NCBI GenBank assembly: GCA_964620045.1
Contig: CAZUJL010000010.1
Coordinates: 65,852-129,851, forward strand
DNA length: 64,000 bases
Direction: 5' to 3'
Source of the DNA: VFKU01 sp964620045
GTDB lineage: Bacteria; Hydrogenedentota; Hydrogenedentia; Hydrogenedentales; GCA-2746185
Shown: positions 16,527 to 24,345 of the stretch, one piece after another
Layout of the letters: each line of letters begins with the position of its first letter
How positions within the stretch are numbered: the first letter of the stretch is position 1
Program-made: the position numbers and the translations under genes
Notes under the pieces: generated by a model
Databases searched by the model: none
What the model saw: only the letters and a program-made list of their open reading frames with translations
Told to the model about the DNA's origin: nothing

Positions 16527-17563
16527 GCCGGACCGGTCTCCGGGAAGAAGTGCTCGCGGTAGAGGCGCAGCGCGAAGGTGTCCGTCATGCCGGCGAGGTA
16601 GTCCGCCGCGCGGCGATCCAATGAATCGCTCGTGGTGGACGGCGGAAGAAGCTCGGGATGTTCGCGCAGGAATTGATACAGCTCGCGCATGATTTTCTTG
16701 GCGCGATCGATCTGCGCGTGGATGGCCGCGCTGGGATAGACCTCGGTATACAAATAATGACGCAGCGTGACGATCGCTTCGCGCACGTCTTCCACCACGC
16801 CGACTTCACCCGCGCCGCTGCCCTCGATCACGGCCGTCACCATGCGATCGATGCGCTCGGAGACCGTGCGCCCCACGACGGCCACGGCTTCCTGCGGCAG
16901 ATCGCTTTCGCGGATCACGCCGGCGCGCAGCGCGTCGTCGATGTCGTGGCTCACGTACGCGATTGCGTCGCAGAGACTGACGACTTGCCCTTCCAGCGTC
17001 GCCGCGCGTGGGCCGGGCCGGTTGAGCAGCATGGCCTTGCCTACGGAGTGGTGGAGAATGCCGTCACGCACTTCGTGCGTGAGGTTGAGACCTTTTCCGC
17101 TGCGCCGCGTTTCAAGTTCGTCCACGACGCGCAGGCTTTGTTCGTAATGCCGGAATCCGCCGGGATGCAGTTCGTTTAGTACCGCTTCGCCCGCATGCCC
17201 GAACGGGGTATGGCCGAGATCATGCCCGAGCGCGATGGCCTCGGCGAGGTCCTCGTTCAGAAACAACGCGCGCGCGGCCGTGCGCGCAATCTGCGAGACC
17301 TCGAGCGTGTGGGTCATGCGCGTGCGGTAGTGATCGCCTTGCGGCGCGAGGAAGACCTGCGTCTTTCCTTTCAGCCGGCGAAAAGCCTTCGTGTGCAGAA
17401 TGCGATCGCGGTCACGCTGGAACGCCGTGCGATACGCATGCTCGGTTTCGGGGCGCGCGCGGCCCTTTGAATCGGCGGAATGGCAGGCATAGGGCGCGAG
17501 ATTACGCCGCTCCATGTCTTCCAGGGCCTCGCGAATCGTGCCGGTTTTTGGTCCCGCGCCCAC
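16523..17563 (-). CDS. dGTP triphosphohydrolase-like HD-domain protein
   Basis: About 346 residues. The HD metal-site residues are visible in RTRMTHTLEVSQIARTAARA and HDLGHTPFGHAGE, with later SLCDAIAYVSHDIDDALRAG. CHSADSKGRARPE near the start and AFRRLKGKTQVF are typical of the dGTPase-like family, which hydrolyses dNTPs to nucleosides and triphosphate. The GTG at 17563 has GGGGA about ten bases upstream; an ATG at 17515 is an alternative. The family N-terminus (IREALEDMERRNLAPYA) supports the GTG. It is the first gene of the operon with the phosphorylase gene. Confidence 0.9.
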   Translation of the reverse strand: MGAGPKTGTIREALEDMERRNLAPYACHSADSKGRARPETEHAYRTAFQRDRDRILHTKAFRRLKGKTQVFLAPQGDHYRTRMTHTLEVSQIARTAARALFLNEDLAEAIALGHDLGHTPFGHAGEAVLNELHPGGFRHYEQSLRVVDELETRRSGKGLNLTHEVRDGILHHSVGKAMLLNRPGPRAATLEGQVVSLCDAIAYVSHDIDDALRAGVIRESDLPQEAVAVVGRTVSERIDRMVTAVIEGSGAGEVGVVEDVREAIVTLRHYLYTEVYPSAAIHAQIDRAKKIMRELYQFLREHPELLPPSTTSDSLDRRAADYLAGMTDTFALRLYREHFFPETGPA

Positions 17564-17739
17564 GCTGTTTTGTTCCCCGATCCTTAATATTCTGGCAATT
17601 TGGGCTATATTTCGGCGAATACGCCGCGCCCAAACGGCGTCTAGTATGTGATGAATTGTGTCCAGTTTACGCGGCAGGCGTAACCAATGTAAAAACCGCC
17701 GCCACTGGATCAGCAATAGTGCGCTCGGAGGGATTGACG

Positions 17740-18489
17740 ATGCGAAGCAAGCTGGCGGTTTCGATTCTGGGCGCGGCGCTGTGTGCGGGCGTCGCGTTTG
17801 CGCAAGCTCCCGAAGAAATGGAAATGGATGCGGCTGCGCCCGCCGCCGACGCGCGGCCGAATCGCCCCGAAGATGGATTGCGGCGCGCGGACACGAACAA
17901 AGACGGCAAGGTTTCCTTTGAAGAATTACACGCGGTGCGTCCGGAGTCCACGCCGGAACGTTTCAAGACTTTAGACACGAACGGCGACGGCTTCCTTGGG
18001 CCCGAAGATCGTCCGGCCGGTGATCGCGGAAAGGCAAAGAAGGCGGCCGCTGCGGAAGGTGAAGGCCGCCGCGAAGTGATGCAGATGTTGATGAAGGCCG
18101 ATGCGAACCAGGACGGCAAGACGAGCTATGCCGAAGTGGCCGCGGCAAAACCAGGCTACGCCAAAGCGGATTTCGATCGCGTCGATCGCGACAAGGACGG
18201 ATTTATTAGTGCCGCCGACATGCCGCGCACACCGCAGGCGACTGATCGTCCGAAAAAACCGGGTGGTGACGCGGCCGCCGGTGCGCGTGCCGCAAAGCTG
18301 ACGCCGGAGCAACGCGAGAAACTGCGCGCACGCCTGCAAAATGCCGATACGAATGCCGACGGATACGTGAGCCGCGAGGAAGCGCGCACGGGCCTGCCGA
18401 ATGTAACCGACGAGCGGTTCAAGGCGATGGACCACAACGGTGATGGAAAAATAGGGCCGGAAGACGCGCCCGCCGGGACGCCGAAATAA
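17740..18489 (+). CDS. Exported protein with six EF-hand calcium-binding loops
   Basis: 249 residues with a signal peptide (about 1-22, ending VAFAQA). Six EF-hand loops are present: DTNKDGKVSFEE, DTNGDGFLGPED, DANQDGKTSYAE, DRDKDGFISAAD, DTNADGYVSREE and DHNGDGKIGPED. All keep Asp at positions 1, 3 and 5 or Asn equivalents, and an acidic residue at position 12. They appear in three pairs separated by Lys/Ala-rich linkers. A calcium-binding role outside the cytoplasm follows from this; the partner is unknown. GGAGGG lies seven bases before the ATG. The frame is open upstream to 17467, but that lies in the divergent promoter region. Confidence 0.88.
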   Translation: MRSKLAVSILGAALCAGVAFAQAPEEMEMDAAAPAADARPNRPEDGLRRADTNKDGKVSFEELHAVRPESTPERFKTLDTNGDGFLGPEDRPAGDRGKAKKAAAAEGEGRREVMQMLMKADANQDGKTSYAEVAAAKPGYAKADFDRVDRDKDGFISAADMPRTPQATDRPKKPGGDAAAGARAAKLTPEQREKLRARLQNADTNADGYVSREEARTGLPNVTDERFKAMDHNGDGKIGPEDAPAGTPK

Positions 18490-18663
18490 GGGACTGACTG
18501 CGAGTTCCGGCGTTTGGGAACTCGTAGTCTGTCCCGTGTCTGCCGCACACGGGCCGGGGACAGACTACGAATTCCGATCGCGGGAGGCGTGGTAGGTTCT
18601 TAAAGAGGACAGGTTGTTCCGGTGGTGACGAGGCATCGCTCCGGACGAATTCGCAGTCAGTCC
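18490..18663. repeat. Nested inverted repeat with four copies of a GGGACWGACTRCGARTTCC unit
   Basis: Four copies of a 19-base unit occupy the gap between two convergent genes. Copy 1 (18490-18508) and inverted copy 2 (18516-18535) form a hairpin with two mismatches and a 7-base loop. CCCGTGT/ACACGGG (18533-18539, 18547-18553) forms a second hairpin. Copy 3 (18557-18575) and inverted copy 4 (about 18645-18663) enclose a further 69 bases. The array begins right after the EF-hand stop codon and covers the last bases of coaE. It resembles a REP/BIME-type element and could act as a bidirectional terminator. Confidence 0.85.
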
Positions 18664-19250
18664 CCTAGTTCCTGCGCCACGCGTGTTACTTGCGCGCGTA
18701 GATGATCCAGCCCGGCGTCGTTCTGAATAATCCATTTCGCCAGTGCGGCCTTTTTCTCAGGCGGTGTCTGTGCCGCGATGCGCGCGCGGGCTTCTGCTTC
18801 GGCCATCCCGCGTTTTTCGATGAGCCGTTGCACGCGCGTTTCCACCGGGCAATCGACCAGAATTAGCCCGGACATCCACTCTGGCACGCGGCCATCTTCA
18901 GCGTGCAACGCCGCCTCAATGATCGCAGCGGGATGATTCGCCTGCGCCAGTTCCGCGGTGCGCCGCGCGATTTCGGCGCGCACGGCGGGATGCACCAGGC
19001 CATTGAGCGTATGCAGCGCTTCGCGATCGTTAAACACGATTTCGGCCAGCTTCTTCCGATTCACTTTGCCGTCGGTCAGGATGGTTTCGCCGAAATGATC
19101 GATCACGGCACGTTCGGCCACGCCGCCGGGTTCAGTGGCTTCCTGGCCGATGCGATCGGCGTCGACAATCGGAACGCCAAGTTCAGCGAACATGCGCGCG
19201 GCTTCGGATTTTCCCGCGCCGATGCCGCCGGTGAGCCCATAGACGTTCAT
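18657..19250 (-). CDS. coaE: Dephospho-CoA kinase
   Basis: 197 residues. Walker A is GGIGAGKSEAARMFAELG near the start, followed by VPIVDADRIGQEA and the lid and CoA-binding segments HPAVRAEI and ILVDCPVETRVQRLIEKRG. It phosphorylates dephospho-CoA in the last step of CoA synthesis. It begins two bases after the stop of the GH116 gene and is the last gene of the tsaB-rimI-GH116-coaE run. Its stop codon is inside copy 4 of the adjacent repeat. Confidence 0.95.
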   Translation of the reverse strand: MNVYGLTGGIGAGKSEAARMFAELGVPIVDADRIGQEATEPGGVAERAVIDHFGETILTDGKVNRKKLAEIVFNDREALHTLNGLVHPAVRAEIARRTAELAQANHPAAIIEAALHAEDGRVPEWMSGLILVDCPVETRVQRLIEKRGMAEAEARARIAAQTPPEKKAALAKWIIQNDAGLDHLRAQVTRVAQELGD

Positions 19251-19252
19251 CG

Positions 19253-21781
19253 TCAGTCGATCCGGATTTCGATGGGATGTTGTACTTGTAGTGGCGTCTG
19301 CAGCGCAATTTCCAGCCGTGCGTTCGGCTGGCCTGGCAACACCTGCTGCCGAATCGCGGCCGGCTCGTCGTTGATCAGCAACGTGACATACGGCGCCGGC
19401 GACGTGCGCGCGAGACCGACCTCGATCGTCTTAATAAACACCGGGCTGTCGAAACTTAATCGCAGCCAGCGGCGCGTGCCGGGCGGCGGCGCGCATTCGT
19501 ATTTCAGCGTGCCGAAGGCCACCGGCGTGAAGATGGGCGCCTCGAATTGCATGACGCCTTTGGGGAATTGCGGCGCGATCACGATGCGCTGATCCGGCAC
19601 GCTCATCCAGAATCCGAGCAGCGCATACAGCGAATGCCACACCGCCTGCGCACCGGCATGCCGGTCCTGCATGGGGCCGGCCGGGGTGTGGCGTTCGAGG
19701 TCCCAGGCCAGCGGCTGGTTGAAGGCGCGCTTGGCGCGTGTCTGCATGTTGCGATAAATGCCGCTCAGCGTTTCGAGGCCTTCGTCGGCGTCGCCGCGAC
19801 GAAGCTGCGAAGCGGCCACGCAGGTACTCGTGATCATCGGCCAGCCCCATTCGCCTTCGGCGTTCACATCGCCCGAGCCGTTGCCCGCCATTGCGCGTCC
19901 GGGTTCGGTGCCGAGTGCCAGGCCCGCGCCGCGCATATTGGTGGATAAGATGGTTTCGAGCGCGCGCTTGATACGCCCGTGCGAGAAGCCGGCGTTGAGC
20001 TGCAGGAAATCCGCGATCCACGGGCCGGCAAGTTGCGCCGAAAAGCAGCCTTCGCTGGCTGTGTGCGGGCGATAGCATCCCGCGCCGTCGCTCCAGAATT
20101 TCTGCTCGAAGCCATCGATCGCTTTACGCGCGCGCGCTTCCCAGGGTTCTGCATCCGCGTTTTTCTTCAGATGCCGCGCAATGCGTGCAAAGGCGATCAT
20201 CGCGGGAATCCACAGCCCGGCGGTATACGTGTTGAGCGACGCGAGGTCCTGGCCGGGGAACATGCCGGCCGGTCCGCGATTTTCAGGCAGGCCATCGTTG
20301 TCGCGGTCATAGGTCAGCGCGGCATCCATCGCGAGTTTGAGCTTGGGGTACACCGTCATCAACGTCGCGGTCTTGCCGGTGAGCTGAAAATTGCGATAGG
20401 CCAGCAGCACAAGGTTCGAGGTGAGATCGAGCATCTCTCCGCTCCCCGTTGTCCCGGAAGGTTCCCGCACGGTGCCTTGCCCGAGATCGCGGCTGGGCCG
20501 GCCGTCCGCGTGCACGGCCAGCGCAAGCAGTTCGAGTTCCTTGTCGGCCAGGCCCGGGAAGAACAAGAGCGTGCCGAAGGAGGAATACAGGCTGCGCGCG
20601 AGCGATGCGGCGGCGGGTTCCTGCGGCGATTCGATCATCGCGAACTCGCCGGCCTTGGTGTACAGCGTGTTGGTCGACAATACATGGCAACTGTTCATCA
20701 GCGTGCGCGAGTACCACGCGGGGAGGGACGACTTCACGAGCCGCTGCTGCCAGTTGGAGACGGAACGGTGGAAGTACCCCGCGTGCTTGATGCCCTGCGC
20801 GGCCACCGCGAGCGAGCTGTCGTATTCGTTGGTGTAGGCATTGCCGAGATCGGCGCCTTTCACGCGGTATACCGGGCAATACCACGACAAAATAAAGAGG
20901 AGGCGCCGCGTTTCGCGCGGGGCCAGGGTCGCGGTGAGGCACATGGCGCCGCAATGCGCGGTACTCTTGGTCGAAATGATATTCGGCAACGAGCCGTTCT
21001 CCGCGAACGAACTCCAGACATAGCGCACTTCGTCCGGATCGTCCTTGTCCCAGCCGGCGAGCGAACTCCGCGCGCCAGAGGACGGCGCGGCCACCAAGCA
21101 GTAGTTTCCGTGCGCGTTCTGCGTGCAAACCTCGTCATAGGCAAAGGCCACGCCGAGCGGCACGGGCGGAACGGCGTCCTGCCCCAGTGCCGCGCGGCCT
21201 GCGATGAAGAGTTTTTCGTTGACGTCGTCGTAGGACACCTGCGCCAGCGTGCCGCGTTCCTTCGGCCAGTCGGTGCCCGTGCACCCGCGCAGGTTTTCCC
21301 AGTTGAACATCGCCGAGACGGTGTACACGTCCTCGCTCGGGTTTGAGAACTGGAACATCGAGAACATCAGCGGCAGCGTAGAGGCGTCGGTGTCGAAGGG
21401 GATGATCGGCGATACGCAGCTCCACTGCACTTCGAGCGGGAACTCCGGAGAATCGAGCCGGAAGTTGGAGGCGGGGTAGAGGCCGTACCACGCGAGCTCG
21501 TCCGCGCCGGCATACGGCGGAATGATGTGCGAATTCTCGAAGGGGATGGAGGTCTCCGGCTGGAGAATGCGCGTCGCGCCGCCGAGGTGCGTGGCCGCGC
21601 GCACGGCGGCGAAGCATCCGGGCGCGAGCGGGATGCGCGAGGCGGCGGTGCGGTTGTTGTTGATCGTGATGTTGCGGAAGCGCGCGTCTTCGCCGAGTTC
21701 GAGACAGCCGGTGCCGATGCCGCCGAGCGGCACGCCGGCGTAGTGGCCCGGCAACACAGGGCGCTTGGGAACGGTCGCCAT
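19253..21781 (-). CDS. GH116 (DUF608/GBA2-like) beta-glycosidase family protein
   Basis: 842 residues. The N-terminal motif PLGGIGTGCLELGEDARF with ITINNNR is characteristic of the glucosylceramidase GBA2-like family. A second half rich in aromatic residues forms the (alpha/alpha)6 catalytic domain, with DRDNDGLPENRGPAGMFPG, NTYTAGLWIPAMIAFARIA and NAEGEWGWPMITSTCVAASQ. Known members hydrolyse beta-glucosides, beta-xylosides or N-acetylglucosaminides. No signal peptide is seen, so a cytoplasmic location is likely. Catalytic residues were not assigned with confidence. It sits oddly between rimI and coaE. Confidence 0.82.
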   Translation of the reverse strand: MATVPKRPVLPGHYAGVPLGGIGTGCLELGEDARFRNITINNNRTAASRIPLAPGCFAAVRAATHLGGATRILQPETSIPFENSHIIPPYAGADELAWYGLYPASNFRLDSPEFPLEVQWSCVSPIIPFDTDASTLPLMFSMFQFSNPSEDVYTVSAMFNWENLRGCTGTDWPKERGTLAQVSYDDVNEKLFIAGRAALGQDAVPPVPLGVAFAYDEVCTQNAHGNYCLVAAPSSGARSSLAGWDKDDPDEVRYVWSSFAENGSLPNIISTKSTAHCGAMCLTATLAPRETRRLLFILSWYCPVYRVKGADLGNAYTNEYDSSLAVAAQGIKHAGYFHRSVSNWQQRLVKSSLPAWYSRTLMNSCHVLSTNTLYTKAGEFAMIESPQEPAAASLARSLYSSFGTLLFFPGLADKELELLALAVHADGRPSRDLGQGTVREPSGTTGSGEMLDLTSNLVLLAYRNFQLTGKTATLMTVYPKLKLAMDAALTYDRDNDGLPENRGPAGMFPGQDLASLNTYTAGLWIPAMIAFARIARHLKKNADAEPWEARARKAIDGFEQKFWSDGAGCYRPHTASEGCFSAQLAGPWIADFLQLNAGFSHGRIKRALETILSTNMRGAGLALGTEPGRAMAGNGSGDVNAEGEWGWPMITSTCVAASQLRRGDADEGLETLSGIYRNMQTRAKRAFNQPLAWDLERHTPAGPMQDRHAGAQAVWHSLYALLGFWMSVPDQRIVIAPQFPKGVMQFEAPIFTPVAFGTLKYECAPPPGTRRWLRLSFDSPVFIKTIEVGLARTSPAPYVTLLINDEPAAIRQQVLPGQPNARLEIALQTPLQVQHPIEIRID

Positions 21782-21806
21782 CAGCAGGACACCGCGCGCG
21801 AAAGCC

Positions 21807-22268
21807 TCACGGGACGTCCTTGATCATCACGATCGCGTCTTCGCGCGTGCTGGAGTAGTAGCCCTTGCGCAGGCCCACCGCGCGGAACCCGACGCTCTCG
21901 TACAGCGCTTTTGCGCGTTCGTTCGACACGCGGACCTCGAGCGTATACGTGCGCACGCCGTGCTCCTCGGCCACTTCAAACAGGTGCATGAGCTGCTCGC
22001 GGCCGTAGCCGAAGCCACGGTAGTCGCGCGCGACGGTCAGGCTGGTGATGTGCGCCTCGTCCAGCACAAGCCAGAATCCGCCGTAACCGATGAGCGTATC
22101 GCCATAAAACGCGAGATAAAAGTAGGAGCGCTTGCTCCGCATTTCTTCGCGGAACATGCCCGGCGTCCACGGCTCGGGATAGGCTTCTTTTTCGATGTCC
22201 ATGATCGCGGGAAGGTAGTCCTCGTGGATCGGGACATAACGCAGGTGCATTTCGGGCGCGATGCTCAT
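21807..22268 (-). CDS. rimI: Ribosomal protein S18 alanine N-acetyltransferase RimI-like
   Basis: 153 residues of the GNAT fold. Typical RimI segments are MDIEKEAYPEPWTPGMFREE at the N-terminus, AHITSLTVARDYRGFGYGRE for acetyl-CoA binding, and TLEVRVSNERAKALYESVGF with KGYYSSTREDAIVM. It would acetylate the N-terminal alanine of S18, or a similar target. The ATG at 22268 has GGTGAA upstream and overlaps the tsaB stop by ATGA; tsaB and rimI are commonly neighbours. Confidence 0.92.
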   Translation of the reverse strand: MSIAPEMHLRYVPIHEDYLPAIMDIEKEAYPEPWTPGMFREEMRSKRSYFYLAFYGDTLIGYGGFWLVLDEAHITSLTVARDYRGFGYGREQLMHLFEVAEEHGVRTYTLEVRVSNERAKALYESVGFRAVGLRKGYYSSTREDAIVMIKDVP

Positions 22269-22966
22269 GCGTTCACCTTCGCGGCGGCCCGCCGCGCTTC
22301 CTCGGGCTGCGACTGCCGCAGATAGATGGGCTGCACGCGCGCCGGATCGCCGGGATCGCCCGCCTGAAACGCGGCGAGCCCTTCTCGTGCGACGGCCGTG
22401 CCGCTCGGCCGACTGGCTTCGAGCGAAAGCACGCGCGCCTGCGGTGCCGCGGCGCGCAACCGCGCTTCGTATCGCCAGGCGCCGTCGCCTACAATTACGG
22501 CATCGTTCGGCATCGCGGCGAGCATGGTTTCGATCGCGCAAACCTGTTCGCGCACGATTTCGCTCCAGCCGTTCGGCGTCCGCTGATACACCGCGCCGTA
22601 CACTTCGTTGATGCGCGCGTCAATCATCACGCAAACGTGCGGCGCATCCGCGGGCGCGACATGCGCCATCGCGCGCAATGTGGAAACGCCCACCAATGGA
22701 ACATTCATACCAAGCGCGAGACCTTTTAACGTGGCCACGCCGATGCGCACGCCCGTGAACGAACCGGGACCGTGCGCAATGGCGAGCAAGCCGAGATCGC
22801 GCAGCGCGATGCCCGCGCCGCGCGCGACATGATCGATGGTCTCCATCAATCGTTCGGCGTGCGTGCGCCCGGCGTCAAAGGTGAACTCCGCGAGCGGCTG
22901 CGCGCGGTCGTCGCACACGGCGGCCGAGAGTGCGTCGGTGCTGGTGTCTACGCCAAGGACATACAT
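22265..22966 (-). CDS. tsaB: tRNA threonylcarbamoyladenosine biosynthesis protein TsaB
   Basis: 233 residues. VLGVDTSTDALSAAVCDD, HAERLMETIDHV and AIAHGPGSFTGVRIGVATLK (HGPGSFTGxRIG) are diagnostic of TsaB, which works with TsaD and TsaE to make the t6A base of tRNA. The ATG at 22966 gives the family N-terminus; the frame is open to 23005. It is the first gene of the tsaB-rimI-GH116-coaE run. Confidence 0.95.
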   Translation of the reverse strand: MYVLGVDTSTDALSAAVCDDRAQPLAEFTFDAGRTHAERLMETIDHVARGAGIALRDLGLLAIAHGPGSFTGVRIGVATLKGLALGMNVPLVGVSTLRAMAHVAPADAPHVCVMIDARINEVYGAVYQRTPNGWSEIVREQVCAIETMLAAMPNDAVIVGDGAWRYEARLRAAAPQARVLSLEASRPSGTAVAREGLAAFQAGDPGDPARVQPIYLRQSQPEEARRAAAKVNA

Positions 22967-23072
22967 AGCCCGCCGATCATAGCGACGCACCGAAACGGCG
23001 GTCAATGGCGAGCAGTTGACGCGAATGCGGAAAGTGCTGGGCAGCCTGGACTTGCCGGAGGCCTAAACCGGA

Positions 23073-23447
23073 TCAAAAGCGATCCGTCGAGGGTGGCGCG
23101 CGATCTGGGGCGGGTGCTGCTGCGGGTGGCGCGGCGGCGGCCGGCGTTGGGGCCGGTGCCGACGGACCCGCCGAAATTGCTTCTTTCATCTTCTTGCCAG
23201 GGCGGAAGGTGACCACGCGGCGCTGCGGCACGGGCACCTGGTCGCCGGTGCGCGGATTGCGGCCGATGCGCGAGGCGCGGGTTTTCACCTCGAAAACGCC
23301 GAAGTCCCGTAATTCCCAGCGTTTACCTTCGGCCAGGGATTGGGAAAGCGCTTCAAAGGTGGTCTCGACGATCTTCCCGACTTCGCTCTGCGTGAGCCCA
23401 AGACGGTTCGCGACGCGTATCACCAGCTCGCGCTTGGTCATCGTCAC
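23073..23447 (-). CDS. HU/IHF family DNA-binding protein with Pro/Ala-rich tail
   Basis: 124 residues. TKRELVIRVANRLGLTQSEV begins the HU fold, with ELRDFGVFEVKTRASRIGRN then PRTGDQVPVPQRRVVTFRPG covering the DNA-binding arm. The last 30 residues after the fold are almost only Pro and Ala with a few acidic and basic residues, longer than ordinary HU (about 90 residues). It bends and compacts DNA. The GTG at 23447 is eight bases from GAGGG; the in-frame ATG at 23441 is an alternative. Confidence 0.9.
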   Translation of the reverse strand: MTMTKRELVIRVANRLGLTQSEVGKIVETTFEALSQSLAEGKRWELRDFGVFEVKTRASRIGRNPRTGDQVPVPQRRVVTFRPGKKMKEAISAGPSAPAPTPAAAAPPAAAPAPDRAPPSTDRF

Positions 23448-23655
23448 GGTCGTAACCCTCGCCCAGTCCTTACATTATGCATGAACACATCGTCGCCAAT
23501 AGCGAACGATGGCGCATTATAATCAGCCTATTTGGCGCGTGCAACTCTTTTGTTTGCATGGTTTTATCGCAATTCCCGCGTGGAAATGCCTTATTTTTGA
23601 TGCGGAGTGCATGCGCCACGTATACTTTGCCATTCATCTCTCCGGGGAAAAGCCG

Positions 23656-24282
23656 TTGGATCCAGTCGAGATCGTCATATTGGGCTTCGTTATTATCAGC
23701 TCGCTCACTTTCCATGAGGCGGCGCATGCGTTTACCGCGACCGCCTGCGGCGACGACTTGGCGAAGTCTCAGGGCCGGGTCACGCTTAACCCCATATCGC
23801 ACATAGACTTATTCGGCACTATTATCTTGCCGCTGATGATGTACCTGCTCGCGGGGATGGCCTTTGGATTCGCCAAGCCCGTGCCGTTTCGTCCGGAGAA
23901 CTTCCGCAATCCCCGGCGCGACACAGTCTTGGTCGCCATGGCGGGTCCGGCGGCCAATGTGGTGCTCGCGGCCTTCTTCTTTACCTTGGGCTGGGCCGTG
24001 TCGCAGATTACAGGCGGGATCATGTCGATGCCGGGAATGGTCTTCGAGTTCCTCTGGATCGGCATCATGGTGAACTGTGTTTTGTTCATTTTTAACCTGA
24101 TCCCGGTTCCGCCACTCGATGGGCACTACGTGCTGAATCTTTTTTTGCCCGAAGGCGCGCGCGTGTTCATGCAGAACTTCGGCATCTTCGGCATCCTGAT
24201 CGCCTTGTGGGTATCGCGGCCGCTGCTGCGCACCATCATGCCGCCGATTCAGAACTTCGTATTGACCGCATTCGGCGGCTGA
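23656..24282 (+). CDS. M50 family site-2-type membrane metalloprotease
   Basis: About 208 residues with four to five membrane helices. The zinc motif is HEAAHA (HExxH) in SSLTFHEAAHAFTATACGDD, and the third ligand lies in NLIPVPPLDGHYVL (NxxPxxPLDG). The N-terminal part with DLAKSQGRVTLNPISHIDLFGT and AMAGPAANVVLA matches the short M50/SREBP-protease-like family. It would cleave membrane-embedded substrates. The TTG at 23656 follows GGGGAA by six bases and begins at the family N-terminus. The frame is open to 23509, but that part is unlike the rest and covers the divergent promoter region. Confidence 0.84.
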   Translation: MDPVEIVILGFVIISSLTFHEAAHAFTATACGDDLAKSQGRVTLNPISHIDLFGTIILPLMMYLLAGMAFGFAKPVPFRPENFRNPRRDTVLVAMAGPAANVVLAAFFFTLGWAVSQITGGIMSMPGMVFEFLWIGIMVNCVLFIFNLIPVPPLDGHYVLNLFLPEGARVFMQNFGIFGILIALWVSRPLLRTIMPPIQNFVLTAFGG

Positions 24283-24345
24283 ACGATCAGGCGCCGGGCG
24301 GGTTGGTATACTTTCGCCGTTTCTTTTCCAGAGTGTGGAGCACGC

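Noticed and set aside
19979..21346. A 455-codon + strand frame opposite the GH116 gene
   Set aside because: Arg-rich shadow without motifs.
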